Positions 1-8,545 of a stretch of DNA of 39,071 nt are shown in pieces; the stretch's first letter is position 1; every line of letters starts with the position of its first letter. The position numbers and the translations under genes were made by a program. Location of the stretch: assembly GCA_028702395.1 (NCBI GenBank), contig JAQVOV010000004.1, forward strand, positions 1-39,071. The letters are read 5' to 3'. Below the pieces are notes generated by a model. That model saw only the letters and a list, made by a program, of their open reading frames with translations, ran no database searches and was not told the DNA's origin. This DNA comes from Candidatus Omnitrophota bacterium. GTDB lineage: Bacteria > Omnitrophota > Gorgyraeia > JABMRN01.

Positions 1-1223
1 TCAAAATCCCTAATTTCACCTATCATTACAATATCAGGATCTTGCCTTAAGATCGATCTTAAAGAACCTGCAAAAGTAAGTCCTAGATCAGGTTTTACAG
101 AAACCTGATTAATACCGAACATCTGATATTCTACAGGATCCTCAACAGTAATAAGATTTTTCTGGGGATCATCTATGCTTTTTAAAATAGAATACATTGT
201 AGTTGTTTTCCCACAACCCGTTGGTCCGCAAATAAGTATCATTCCATGAGGCTTTTCTGAACATTTCTTGATATCTTCCAATGCTTTTCCGGTAAAGCCC
301 AGCTTATCTATATCTAAAGTAACTTGCGCTTTATCTAAAACCCTTAAAGCAACTTTTTCTCCAATATTTGAAGGCAGCACTGATATCCTGAAATCAACTT
401 CGCGATTATGGATCTTAAGTTTAAATCTGCCATCTTGCGGTAATCTTCTTTCTGCAATGTTCAGATCTGACATTACCTTCAATCGTGAAACAATTGCATT
501 ATGTACTCTTTTGGGAGGATTCTTCCCTTCAATTAAAAGCCCATCCACACGATATCTGATACGCACAGAACCTTCTCTAGGTTCTATAAGAACATCACTA
601 GCCCTCATTTTGATCGCTTCAGCTAAGAGCATATTCGTCAATCTTACGACAGGGGCATCCTGTGTTAATCTCAGAAGTTCTGCCTTACTTGTCGGTTCAT
701 CTTCTTTTTCATCCAAAAGATCTATTTGATCTTCTTCGGAAATACCCTCCACCATTTTCTCAATGCTCTCATGAGATATCCCTTCATACTTTTCTGCAAC
801 TGCATTCATGATATCTTCTTCACTTGAAACACAAGGGATAATATCACATTTTGCAACGGTTTTGATATCATCTAAAAGAAAAATGTTGAGAGGATCTGTC
901 AACGCAACTTTTAGTTTCCCTTCTTTGAACTCAACAGGCATAACGCCATATTGTTTGGCAATACTCTTTGGTATTTTGGATAAAGCTTCTGTTGAGATCT
1001 CGATCTTAGCCAGATCAATAACCTCATAACCCAATGCACTGCAAATTGTTGTAATAAAATCTTTTTTTGTTATCAACCCCATATTGACAAGTACATCAAC
1101 AAGATGTCCTTGGCCTTGTTGATGTTTTTTTATAGCCTCATCAATTTCTTTTGCAGAGACGATCCCTTTATCTACCAATATTTTTTTTATTTTCCCTGAT
1201 AAGGAAATTTTTTTAAAGACCAT
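1..1223 (-). CDS. pilB: Type IV pilus assembly ATPase PilB / GspE (partial, C-terminus beyond window)
   Basis: Hexameric ATPase that powers pilus extension from the cytoplasmic face. The frame opens with ATG at 1223 and runs off the left edge after about 407 codons, so only the N-terminal two thirds are present. Visible parts are an MshEN (GspE N-terminal) domain at about residues 1-110, a linker, the core ATPase from about residue 185 (APVVRLTN), Walker A GPTGCGKTTT near 333, an Asp box (VEDPVEY), and the Walker B stretch DPDIVMIGEIRD at the edge. The reading is direct; the family is unambiguous. PilB is preferred over GspE because pilT lies upstream and pilMNOPQ are in the same window. It starts 9 bp after a stand-alone MshEN gene and is probably co-transcribed with it and with pilT. 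Confidence 0.95.
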   Translation of the reverse strand, partial: MVFKKISLSGKIKKILVDKGIVSAKEIDEAIKKHQQGQGHLVDVLVNMGLITKKDFITTICSALGYEVIDLAKIEISTEALSKIPKSIAKQYGVMPVEFKEGKLKVALTDPLNIFLLDDIKTVAKCDIIPCVSSEEDIMNAVAEKYEGISHESIEKMVEGISEEDQIDLLDEKEDEPTSKAELLRLTQDAPVVRLTNMLLAEAIKMRASDVLIEPREGSVRIRYRVDGLLIEGKNPPKRVHNAIVSRLKVMSDLNIAERRLPQDGRFKLKIHNREVDFRISVLPSNIGEKVALRVLDKAQVTLDIDKLGFTGKALEDIKKCSEKPHGMILICGPTGCGKTTTMYSILKSIDDPQKNLITVEDPVEYQMFGINQVSVKPDLGLTFAGSLRSILRQDPDIVMIGEIRDF

Positions 1224-1232
1224 AAAAGGTTT

Positions 1233-1670
1233 CTACTCCTTATAAATTTTATCTATCGCCTGATTTATCTCTGACATTGTACTTACAAATATTCTTATCT
1301 TACCTTTTAATCTATCCTTTATAGTGTCAATAGCTTCTTGATTAAGCGGATCACAAATGCATAATATAAAAACCTGTTCTATTCTATCAATAACAATAGC
1401 ACAGTATTCTCTGGAAATCTCTTGAGGCAACAACTTCACTATTTCTTTATCACACGAATAATTCTTTATATGCATATATGGATAACCATATTGTATCATC
1501 AGAGCTTCCGTGATGATACTTTCATCAATAAGGTTCATCTCAACCATTATTTTCCCAAGAAGTCCGCCTTTTTTTCTTTGATGCGCAAGGGCTTTCTCAA
1601 GATCTTCCTGTTTAAGAAGTCCTCTATCTTTCAGCAGCTGCCCTAATGGTTTCTTTACAAGTCTTTTCAT
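1233..1670 (-). CDS. Stand-alone MshEN (GspE/PilB N-terminal) domain protein
   Basis: A 145-residue protein made only of the N-terminal domain normally fused to PilB/GspE ATPases; it has no Walker motifs. Residues about 7-31 (LGQLLKDRGLLKQEDLEKAL) and 37-60 (LLGKIMVEMNLIDESIITEA) form two tandem motifs of the LG..L...G.....L..AL..Q type separated by five residues. In established MshEN domains this arrangement binds cyclic di-GMP. The rest (about 62-145) resembles the following alpha/beta subdomain, with a DPLN turn. It lies between pilT and pilB, 9 bp upstream of pilB, and its start has a GAGGG-like site. It may be a detached c-di-GMP sensor or adaptor for the pilus motors; that role is inference. 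The leading Arg of the classical motif is not conserved here. Confidence 0.85.
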   Translation of the reverse strand: MKRLVKKPLGQLLKDRGLLKQEDLEKALAHQRKKGGLLGKIMVEMNLIDESIITEALMIQYGYPYMHIKNYSCDKEIVKLLPQEISREYCAIVIDRIEQVFILCICDPLNQEAIDTIKDRLKGKIRIFVSTMSEINQAIDKIYKE

Positions 1671-1689
1671 TTTTTCCCTCTATAACATT

Positions 1690-1766
1690 GTTATCTGTCT
1701 GTGAAAAAACCTCTTTTAGAACGTTCCACTATAGATAACAGATTACAGATAACACATAACATACAC
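1690..1766. repeat. Period-7 hairpin element H1 (GTTATCT type)
   Basis: It fills the gap between pilT and the MshEN gene. The left arm starts GTTATCTGTCTGTG (1690-1703). The core half TTTTAGAACGTTCCA is at 1714-1728. The right arm repeats AGATAAC AGATTAC in 7-bp steps from 1733. The arms are complementary, the left one being shorter. The right arm shares a 22-bp exact stretch with the right arm of H8, 16 kb away. Confidence 0.8.
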
Positions 1767-1786
1767 AACTAAATTATAACTTTAAA

Positions 1787-2854
1787 TTACTTTTTCCCTA
1801 TGATCTTATCAAACTCCTCAGCAGAAGAGGAATATTGAATACTATCTTCATAGCTGACAAAACCATCTATATACAGATTAGCCAAACATTGATTCATAGT
1901 CTGCATCCCCTCTTTTTGGGAAGTCTGCATAACAGAATAAAGCTGATGGACTTTTCCTTCTCTTACTAAAGCCCTAACAGCAGGCGTAGCCAAAAGAACT
2001 TCCGTAGCAAGTTTTCTGCTTGTTTTATCTGCTATTGGTAAAAGTTGTTGAGAAACAACTCCCAGTAGAACAAAAGACAGCTGTAATTTTATCTGGGATT
2101 GCTGATGCGATGGAAAAACATCCACTATTCTATTTATAGTTTGCACACAATCAGATGTATGCAACGTAGCAAAAACAAGATGCCCTGTTTCAGCAATTGT
2201 CAAAGCGCTTGAAATCGTTTCAAGATCTCTCATTTCACCGATAAGAATAACATCAGGATCCTGTCTTAAAACATGCTTCAAAGCATTGCCAAAAGAATGT
2301 GTGTCACTATAAACCTCTCTTTGATCAACTATAGACCTACTGTTCCTATGAACAAACTCTATAGGATCTTCTACTGTCACGATATGACACGGCCTGTTCT
2401 TGTTTATATAATCGATCATCGAAGCAAGTGTAGTTGATTTTCCGCTTCCAGTTGCTCCTGTAACCAGCACAAGACCTCTTTGTTTTTTGCACAAACTTGT
2501 AATAACATTGACCGGCAAACCGCATTCCTCAAAACTCATTTTTTCATACGGGATTATTCTTATAGCTGCTCCTATAGATGATCTCTGTTTAAAAACATTG
2601 ACCCTAAATCTTGCCACATCTCCTAATCCAAAAGAAAAATCAAGTTCCCATTCTCGCTCGAAAATCTCTATTTGTTCTTTTGTTAAAAATGAATATGTTA
2701 TTCTCTTAGAATCTTCCGGCGTTAATACCTTATTATTTACAGGAACAAGGTCCGAATGTATCCTATACATAAGCGGAGACCCTCCTCCTATATGCAGATC
2801 AGATGCACCTTTAGTGAACATTTCTGTAAGTAATTTTTCCATGTCTTCAATCAT
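1787..2854 (-). CDS. pilT: Twitching motility / pilus retraction ATPase PilT
   Basis: Retraction ATPase that depolymerises the type IV pilus; cytoplasmic hexamer. At 355 residues it has the usual PilT length and lacks the long PilB N-terminal domain. Walker A GATGSGKSTT is at residues 133-142, an Asp box (VEDPIEFVH) at 161-169, Walker B DPDVILIGEMRD at 199-210, and the His box with AETGHLVFATLHT at 221-233. The PilT-type arginines (for example RVNVFKQR) are present. The ATG at 2854 has a strong AGGAGG site 5 bp upstream. It follows the HAMP-GAF gene by 16 bp and precedes the MshEN protein and pilB, consistent with one pilus-motor transcript. The family assignment is secure. Confidence 0.97.
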   Translation of the reverse strand: MIEDMEKLLTEMFTKGASDLHIGGGSPLMYRIHSDLVPVNNKVLTPEDSKRITYSFLTKEQIEIFEREWELDFSFGLGDVARFRVNVFKQRSSIGAAIRIIPYEKMSFEECGLPVNVITSLCKKQRGLVLVTGATGSGKSTTLASMIDYINKNRPCHIVTVEDPIEFVHRNSRSIVDQREVYSDTHSFGNALKHVLRQDPDVILIGEMRDLETISSALTIAETGHLVFATLHTSDCVQTINRIVDVFPSHQQSQIKLQLSFVLLGVVSQQLLPIADKTSRKLATEVLLATPAVRALVREGKVHQLYSVMQTSQKEGMQTMNQCLANLYIDGFVSYEDSIQYSSSAEEFDKIIGKK

Positions 2855-2870
2855 TAACCCCTCCTGCTAT

Positions 2871-3749
2871 TTATCCGCACAGGGACAATTGTTTTGCATA
2901 TAATTTCAAGATCTCGACATCGTCATTTGTATAAGAGAAATTAGGGATATTGTTTCCTGAAACCATGATCTTTTCTGTTTTACCATCTCTTATAACAGGT
3001 AAGAATATTGCATTGTTCATGTTAAACCTTTTTATGATCTCCTTTTTTCCTAAAGGATTTACTGTTGTACTATCGATCACAAAGATCTTCCCATTCAAAA
3101 AACACGAAGATAACAATTGGTCATCCATTTTGATCTCCCTGGACATAACCTTATCAAAGGAACCATTTTGAAATATGTATTTGTCTTTTTCTCTGGCAAA
3201 TATAGCTGCGATACCTGAATCATAAAAACTTTCGATCTTTTCAAGTATTATTTTTTGTATCTTCTCAGGGGTCACACGTTCAGACAGTTTATCTATAATA
3301 TCAAGCAATCCTCCCAACATTTTCATTTTCTGCTGTATATCCTCGTTTATTTCAGAAGTACGCTGTCTATAATCCTTTATCTGGGAAATATCATCTCTGA
3401 GCCTTTTTGCAAAATAATTAATTGATTTAGCTATATCTGAAAGTTCATCATTGGTTTTTGAATGAAGAGAATTGTTCAGATCACCATCTATTATAAGTCT
3501 TGCTTGTATGGACATATCAATAAGTTCATCTGAAAATCCTTTTGCAAGCAGAAATCCGAGCCATGATAACAATATAGTAATAAGAACGAGTATTGAAAGG
3601 TAATTCCATTGAATTTGAGAATTATACAAAAGAAATATAAGATAAACAAATACCAGCATAGGAATAATAGAGGTTAAGCAATATGATACCATCAACTTAT
3701 TTCTTATACTATATTGACTCAAGGAAAAGTTCTTGATCCTTTTCTTCAT
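2871..3749 (-). CDS. Membrane-anchored HAMP-GAF sensor-like protein, no output domain
   Basis: A 292-residue protein with two closely spaced membrane segments (about 23-43 and 50-70), a HAMP-like region (about 70-125, with the DELSDIAKSI helix), a coiled coil (about 120-160), and a GAF-like domain (about 165-290, ending in a typical NDDVEILKLYAKQLS helix). I see no histidine kinase, GGDEF or phosphatase module after the GAF, so it is a sensor without an effector. There is almost no periplasmic loop between the membrane segments, so any signal is likely cytoplasmic or membrane-borne. It sits 16 bp upstream of pilT. An extended -10 (TGATATAAT, 3769-3777) followed by a GGGGGG-rich site lies just before the ATG. 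A role in controlling the pilus motors is inference. Confidence 0.75.
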   Translation of the reverse strand: MKKRIKNFSLSQYSIRNKLMVSYCLTSIIPMLVFVYLIFLLYNSQIQWNYLSILVLITILLSWLGFLLAKGFSDELIDMSIQARLIIDGDLNNSLHSKTNDELSDIAKSINYFAKRLRDDISQIKDYRQRTSEINEDIQQKMKMLGGLLDIIDKLSERVTPEKIQKIILEKIESFYDSGIAAIFAREKDKYIFQNGSFDKVMSREIKMDDQLLSSCFLNGKIFVIDSTTVNPLGKKEIIKRFNMNNAIFLPVIRDGKTEKIMVSGNNIPNFSYTNDDVEILKLYAKQLSLCG

Positions 3750-3874
3750 TTATCCCCCCTAGAATAATATTATATCATTAAATGCATAAAAATAAATATA
3801 AATTTATACTATATTACTTGATCACGGATATCGGTCTTTAGTTTTTTTCTTGGCCATATTTAGACTATTCTACC

Positions 3875-4032
3875 AACCAGTTAAACTAGTACAACCAGTC
3901 AAACTATTTTGCGTTTTTCTTACAATCTCCACCTACACACCCTAATCACTAGTCTCTAAGCCCTATTAACCGTTCTAATCACCAAGCCTTTTTAACTTGC
4001 CCTAGTCACTAGTCACCAAACCCTATCAACTA
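3875..4032. repeat. Nonad array and 30-bp repeat block H2, downstream of rodA
   Basis: Positions 3875-3910 are 9-bp degenerate units (AACCAGTTA AACTAGTAC). Positions 3941-3970 and 4001-4030 are two copies of a 30-bp unit starting CCTA(A/G)TCACTAGTC, with a shorter degenerate copy between them at 3975-3996. The rodA stop codon (TAG, 4030-4032) lies at the end of the last copy. The same nonad motif recurs at 32025-32065. The rest of 3750-4029 holds only the putative promoter of the HAMP-GAF gene. Confidence 0.7.
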
Positions 4033-5121
4033 AAAATAAGGCTTTCTATACCCCACATTAAGCAGAAGAGCAACAGCCATTATACTTGAGATAAGACTAG
4101 ATCCACCATAGCTAATAAAAGGTAATGTCAACCCTACAACAGGTAAAAGCCCAATGGTCATTCCAATATTTATAAAAATCTGAAAAGACAAAAGAGAAAC
4201 TACTCCGCAAGCAATAAGTTTTCCATAAAGATCCTTTGTCTCCCTCATTATGATAATTCCTCTGTAAATAATTATGAAATATAAAAGTAACACTATTGAA
4301 CAACCAACAAATCCCCATTCCTCTCCTACAACAGAAAAAATAAAATCCGTATGTCTTTCAGGAAGAAAGTTAAGTTGATTCTGTGTGCCTGATAACCATC
4401 CTTTACCAAAAAGCTGTCCTGAACCAATAGCAACTTTAGATTGTATTATTGTATAACCTGCACCTAATGGATCAATATTAGGATTTAAAAAAACCAATAT
4501 TCTCTTCCTCTGATATTCCTTTAAAAAATGCCACAAAAATGGAGTTGTCATCACCCCCGCTCCAATGAAACCTAATAACACCTTAACATTAATTCCTGAA
4601 ATAAAGAGCATTGCAAAAAAAACAGGTATCAAGACAAGTGCTGTACCAAGATCCGGTTGAGCAGCAATAAGAAAAAACGGAACTCCTAAAAGGAAAAGCG
4701 GCTTAATGATATTCCGCTTATTTTCTATACTTTCTTTGCGTCTGCCTAAAAAAGAAGCAATTGCGAGTATGAAAATTATTTTTGCAAATTCTGAAGGTTG
4801 AAAGGCTATACCACCAATAGATATCCACCTTTGAGCACCTAAACGAATAGCTCCTAGAACCAAAACAAAAAACAGCAAAAAGTTCATTAACCAATAAAAA
4901 AGATAGGAAAGATCCAAGAGTTTTCTATAATCAATACTGAAAACTATAGTTCCTGCAAAAACACCTATAAGCATTGAAAGTATTTGTTTTATCATTCTCT
5001 TTTCATAAACATTTTCTTCTAGACTTTTAGAAGCACTATAAAGGAAAAGAAGCCCTATAATAAAAATAACACAAATACATATAACAATGACCATATCAAA
5101 ATTTTTAAATTGTCTTCTCAT
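4030..5121 (-). CDS. rodA: Rod-shape SEDS peptidoglycan glycosyltransferase RodA
   Basis: Polytopic SEDS-family enzyme that polymerises lipid II into glycan strands during cell elongation, paired with PBP2. At 363 residues it has the normal RodA length, with about ten hydrophobic segments. Family signatures are QRWISIGGIAFQPSEFAK, the conserved catalytic-region AAQPDLGTAL, and the C-terminal GLTLPFISYGGSSL. RodA is preferred over FtsW because it follows mreB, mreC, mreD and mrdA in the same direction. It is separated from mrdA by 116 bp of repeat H3, and its TAG stop lies at the end of repeat H2. The assignment is firm. Confidence 0.96.
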   Translation of the reverse strand: MRRQFKNFDMVIVICICVIFIIGLLFLYSASKSLEENVYEKRMIKQILSMLIGVFAGTIVFSIDYRKLLDLSYLFYWLMNFLLFFVLVLGAIRLGAQRWISIGGIAFQPSEFAKIIFILAIASFLGRRKESIENKRNIIKPLFLLGVPFFLIAAQPDLGTALVLIPVFFAMLFISGINVKVLLGFIGAGVMTTPFLWHFLKEYQRKRILVFLNPNIDPLGAGYTIIQSKVAIGSGQLFGKGWLSGTQNQLNFLPERHTDFIFSVVGEEWGFVGCSIVLLLYFIIIYRGIIIMRETKDLYGKLIACGVVSLLSFQIFINIGMTIGLLPVVGLTLPFISYGGSSLISSIMAVALLLNVGYRKPYF

Positions 5122-5145
5122 TTTATCACCTTATAGGATATTGTA

Positions 5146-5206
5146 ACTAGTGACTAGTGATTAGTGACTAGTGACTAGTGACCAGTATTAATTGATTTAA
5201 AGATAA
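5146..5206. repeat. Period-7 array H3 (ACTAGTG type) with class C core
   Basis: Six heptads such as ACTAGTG ATTAGTG occupy 5146-5187. They are followed by TAATTGATTTAAAGATAA (5189-5206), which is identical over 18 bp to 18486-18503 in H9, where it again follows an ACTAGTG-type arm. The element lies between mrdA and rodA. A weaker inverted partner may extend to 5236, beside the mrdA stop. Confidence 0.8.
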
Positions 5207-5237
5207 ACCGGATACAGAGTTATCTGGCTTCTGGTTC

Positions 5238-6989
5238 CTATTGACTCTCCACATTCCCTGTACCCTTCAACAACCCAACTTTAATACATTCCTCAAAAAC
5301 CAGTTGGGCTATTTTACTGGCTTCATACCCACCTTTACCGCCATATTCTACAAAAACAATAACTGCCACTTTAGGATATTTTTCTGGCGCAAAACCACTG
5401 AACCATCCATGATCAACATTTGTTTGATTCTGTGCAGTGCCAGTCTTTCCTGAAACAACAACTTGTTCAACTTTTGCCATCATTCCTGTCCCGTTTTGAT
5501 CATTGACCACTCTTTTCAAACCATCTTTTATTACTTTTATATTTTTCTCATCTACTTTTAACTGTTGTTGTTCGATATTGAAAACAGGAACCTCTTCTAT
5601 CTTTTCAACCAAGTATGGGGTGACCATTTTCCCATTATTACCTACACACGCAACCATACGCAAAAGCTGGATCGGTGTTACTAACAAAAAACCCTGCCCA
5701 ATTGAGAGATTAACAGTATCTCCCAAATACCATGGTTCCTTAATGTTTTTTCTTTTCCAAGATGGACTTGGCAAATTCCCTTTGATCTCACCAGGAATAT
5801 CTATCCCTGTTTTCTTCCCGAAACCTAGCTCTTCTGCAAAATGAACAATAGACTCAACCCCGATCTTGACCCCTGCTTGGTAAAAAAACACATTACAGGA
5901 ATGCGTTAATGCTTCTACTATATTTTGCGAACCATGTCCTGTTTTTTTCCAGCATTTAAAACTTGCCTTGCCCAAAGAAAAACTGCCGCTACAATTGAAA
6001 TATGTTTTATCCGTTATTTTCATTGTTTCTAAAGCTGCCAAAGATACGACGATTTTAAAGACCGATCCAGGAGGATATGCACAGGATATGGCTCTATTTA
6101 AAAGCGGATAATCCCCATTAGCATTTGTTAATACATTTACAACCTCTGCTTTTTCTTGATTGGTCACAAAAATATTAGGATCATAACTTGGTTTTGAAAC
6201 AAGTGCATATATTTGACCTGTATCAGGTGCCATTACAATAATACAGCCATTTCTCTGACCAAGAAGTCTGTCGCAATATTTTTCGAGTTCAATATCGATC
6301 GTTAAGTATATATCCTTCCCTTTTATAGCCTGTTTAATACTGACTGTTTTTTTTCGTCTGCCGACAGAATCTGTTTCAACCTGCATCCCCCCTTGATGGC
6401 CTCTAAGATAGTCATCATATTCTCTTTCTATTCCGGATCTACCGATATAATCACGTATGGTATAGCCATAATGCTTATATCTGCTCAGTTCATCTTTATT
6501 TATCTTCCCTAAATAACCAATAACTGATGCACCATATTTATGATACGGATAAAATCTTCGTGGTCGGGTCGAAATTACCAGTCCAGGATAATCCAATGAA
6601 TTTTCCTCTAAAAAAACTGCTTTATCCTTACCAATATCATCCAAAAGCAATGTCGGGACATAAGGCTGCCACTTAGCCTCATCCATTTTTTCCCTAAGGA
6701 ATTGCTTGCTGACTTCAAGTTTATCTGATAAAAAGTTTATCATGGCTGCTGAATCCTTGGCATTCTTATAAACAACCGAAACATCAAACGATATTCTGTT
6801 ATCAACTATTATTCTTCCATTCCTGTCAAAGATCTTTCCTCGAGGTGCCTCTATAGGCAAAAGTATCATTCTGTTATTTTCGGATTTATACTTATAATCC
6901 GCCCCTTTGATTATTTGGACATAAAAAAGTCCTGCAAAAAGAAAAATAAAACATGAAACAATTATTCCTAACAATACTTTTATACGCAT
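5238..6989 (-). CDS. mrdA: Penicillin-binding protein 2 (elongasome transpeptidase)
   Basis: Class B penicillin-binding protein that cross-links peptidoglycan in the lateral wall with RodA as partner; inner-membrane anchored with a periplasmic catalytic domain. Of 583 residues, about 4-25 form the membrane anchor, followed by the dimerisation/pedestal region (EAPRGKIFDRNGR at 48-60 is the usual box). The transpeptidase motifs are SVFK (catalytic Ser309), SCN (364-366) and KTG (515-517). The start at 6989 has an AGG-containing site. It begins 14 bp after mreD, so the two are surely co-transcribed. All active-site residues are intact. Confidence 0.96.
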   Translation of the reverse strand: MRIKVLLGIIVSCFIFLFAGLFYVQIIKGADYKYKSENNRMILLPIEAPRGKIFDRNGRIIVDNRISFDVSVVYKNAKDSAAMINFLSDKLEVSKQFLREKMDEAKWQPYVPTLLLDDIGKDKAVFLEENSLDYPGLVISTRPRRFYPYHKYGASVIGYLGKINKDELSRYKHYGYTIRDYIGRSGIEREYDDYLRGHQGGMQVETDSVGRRKKTVSIKQAIKGKDIYLTIDIELEKYCDRLLGQRNGCIIVMAPDTGQIYALVSKPSYDPNIFVTNQEKAEVVNVLTNANGDYPLLNRAISCAYPPGSVFKIVVSLAALETMKITDKTYFNCSGSFSLGKASFKCWKKTGHGSQNIVEALTHSCNVFFYQAGVKIGVESIVHFAEELGFGKKTGIDIPGEIKGNLPSPSWKRKNIKEPWYLGDTVNLSIGQGFLLVTPIQLLRMVACVGNNGKMVTPYLVEKIEEVPVFNIEQQQLKVDEKNIKVIKDGLKRVVNDQNGTGMMAKVEQVVVSGKTGTAQNQTNVDHGWFSGFAPEKYPKVAVIVFVEYGGKGGYEASKIAQLVFEECIKVGLLKGTGNVESQ

Positions 6990-7003
6990 ATTTTACCTAT
7001 GGT

Positions 7004-7441
7004 TCAAAAAACTTCTTCTCTTTGAAAGAATATTTGTTCAAGGATAAAGAAAACAAATGGAGATATTAACGCTGTATATAAACAGTGCGGGATATTCATT
7101 TTTGAGATCAGCATTGTTAAAAAGAATACACTTATGATCTGCGTAAAAGGACTTTCCTTATAGATCTTGTCTCCTAAAAAACCGCAAACCACACCTGCGG
7201 ACATATAATAAAAAATATTTATTCCTAAAAAATGTTCCCCTAAAAGATCAATAATAAATCCAGCAAATAAGCCTGTTTGTAATCCCTGTTTAGGGCCGTA
7301 AAATAATCCAAAAAAAACAACGAATATCATCATCAGATCAGGGAAAACTCCGGCAATAGAAAATCTCTGTTTAAAAAGGAGCTCAAAACACCCGATCAAT
7401 ATTATGCTGATATATAGCCATATCTGATTTCTTCTATACAT
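7004..7441 (-). CDS. mreD: Rod shape-determining protein MreD
   Basis: Small polytopic inner-membrane component of the elongasome. It has 145 residues with about five hydrophobic segments and the FPDLMMIFVVFFGLFYGPKQG-type region (residues 33-53) typical of MreD, in which an Asp-Leu pair is followed by a GxxxGL loop and DLL. MreD is poorly conserved, so the position between mreC and mrdA is an important part of the assignment. It is separated from mreC by 334 bp of repeats, an unusually long interruption for an mre operon. Confidence 0.9.
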   Translation of the reverse strand: MYRRNQIWLYISIILIGCFELLFKQRFSIAGVFPDLMMIFVVFFGLFYGPKQGLQTGLFAGFIIDLLGEHFLGINIFYYMSAGVVCGFLGDKIYKESPFTQIISVFFLTMLISKMNIPHCLYTALISPFVFFILEQIFFQREEVF

Positions 7442-7472
7442 ACCGTATCTCCCATAACGATGTTAAATACTT

Positions 7473-7745
7473 AAAGGAAAAAGGTAAAAGTAAAAAGTCC
7501 GCCTATTTTCTTTGATCGCGAGATCTCTCCAAAATTTTGCAAAATTTTGTCGGATAAAAAATCTGTTATCATTGTGGAATCTTCTTTTCTTAGTAGGGGC
7601 GTGCCTGCCTGCCGGCAAGCAGGTTGCAATACGCCCCTACAATAACCTAGTTCAGGACCTCCCACAGGCTAACAGCTAAAATCTAATAGCTAGCGTCTAG
7701 CATTCCTTTTTGCTTTTTACAGGGCGCCTCACGAGTCGCCCCTAC
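7473..7745. repeat. Composite nested repeat H4 between mreC and mreD
   Basis: The outer left arm is AAAGGTA AAAGTAA-type heptads (7473-7500), with a partner CCTTTTTG CTTTTTAC at 7705-7720. Inside lie a perfect palindrome around CAAAATTTTGCAAAATTTTG (7530-7549), the 28-bp class B core (7556-7583, identical to 25969-25996), a 48-bp palindromic repeat (7593-7640), AGCTAAA-type heptads (7667-7701), and another GGGGCG-type hairpin at 7720-7745. It looks like several insertions into one original element. This accounts for nearly all of the 334-bp gap 7442-7775. Confidence 0.75.
7593..7640. repeat. 48-bp palindromic GTAGGGGCG repeat, copy 1
   Basis: It begins GTAGGGGCG and ends CGCCCCTAC, with CCTGCCTGCCGG near the centre. 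The reverse complement of 27610-27657 matches it at all but about three of 48 positions. The outer 9 bp can pair to make a hairpin. Similar shorter hairpins are at 7720-7745 and 37348-37376. Confidence 0.85.
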
Positions 7746-7775
7746 AAAGATCGTTTTCACACACTCGGTCTTTTG

Positions 7776-8534
7776 TCACTCGATACAAAGAACAACTTCT
7801 AATGTGTTTAGATCCTGTTCGAGTTCGACGATGGCATATTTAAAAAGTCCTACTGGATCTTTTTTAACTTGCTTAATGGTTCCAACCAATATCCCTTCAG
7901 GGAAAATCCCTCCCAAACCCGAAGTAAAAACTTTTTCTCCATATATAATATCACTATCTATCGATAAATATATCACTTTACATTCTGTAGTAGCTCCAAC
8001 TAAGACACCATTTTGTCTCGTTTTTTCAAGCACAACACCTATTTTTGATGATGGATCGCTGACAAGCATGACTTTACTTGTTGTCGGAAAAACATCGATA
8101 ACAGTTCCTATGAGTCCTTTTTCTGTAGTAACTAAACTTTTTCGTTTGATACCCTGCTTTTCACCTTTGTCTATTATGACTAAATTGTTCCAAGTTTGAG
8201 GTACTCGACCGATCACTTTAGATCCAACAACTTTATATGACAATTGCTCTTTAAGATCTATTATCTTTTTAAGCCTTTTATTTTCATCAATTGTTTCCTC
8301 CATTCGTTCTATTTCCAAACTAAGCGCTGCAACTTCTTCTTTGAGCATGAAGTTCTCACGAATATATCCATTATGAGAATGAAAGAACTCTGATATAGCT
8401 TTCCCTCCTTTGATAGGCAGCATTAAAACTTCAAAAGAGACCTGTTTTATTTTGGTAAATATAATTGGTTTAACAATCAGTAGGATCAGAAGTAATATTA
8501 ATAATAGGAATGTTCTTTTTCTGTAGATTATCAC
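7776..8534 (-). CDS. mreC: Rod shape-determining protein MreC
   Basis: Periplasmic scaffold of the elongasome, anchored by one N-terminal membrane segment (residues about 8-27). A coiled coil follows (about 60-95, with EIERMEETIDENKRLKKIID), then the double beta-barrel domain with VIGRVPQTWNNLVIIDKGEKQG-type sequence (about 106-126) and SKIGVVLEKTRQNGVLVG. At 252 residues it is near the usual length. The start appears to be GTG at 8534, 11 bp after mreB, with no clear ribosome-binding site, suggesting coupling to mreB. The assignment is firm from sequence and position. Confidence 0.95.
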   Translation of the reverse strand: MIIYRKRTFLLLILLLILLIVKPIIFTKIKQVSFEVLMLPIKGGKAISEFFHSHNGYIRENFMLKEEVAALSLEIERMEETIDENKRLKKIIDLKEQLSYKVVGSKVIGRVPQTWNNLVIIDKGEKQGIKRKSLVTTEKGLIGTVIDVFPTTSKVMLVSDPSSKIGVVLEKTRQNGVLVGATTECKVIYLSIDSDIIYGEKVFTSGLGGIFPEGILVGTIKQVKKDPVGLFKYAIVELEQDLNTLEVVLCIE

Positions 8535-8545
8535 GTTTTAAAACG

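Noticed and set aside
268..729. Plus-strand open frames, including 153 codons here and 337 codons at 22328-23341
   Set aside because: They lie antisense to strongly conserved genes (pilB, proA), lack ribosome-binding sites and have no recognisable family features.
3941..4030. Spaced similar units resembling a CRISPR array
   Set aside because: Units are degenerate, spacers are not unique or of constant length, and no cas genes are present. It belongs with the other short-period repeats.
7471..7665. 64-codon minus-strand open frame containing PACRQAG-like residues
   Set aside because: It is read through the 48-bp palindrome and the heptad repeats, has no ribosome-binding site, and shows no protein-like pattern.
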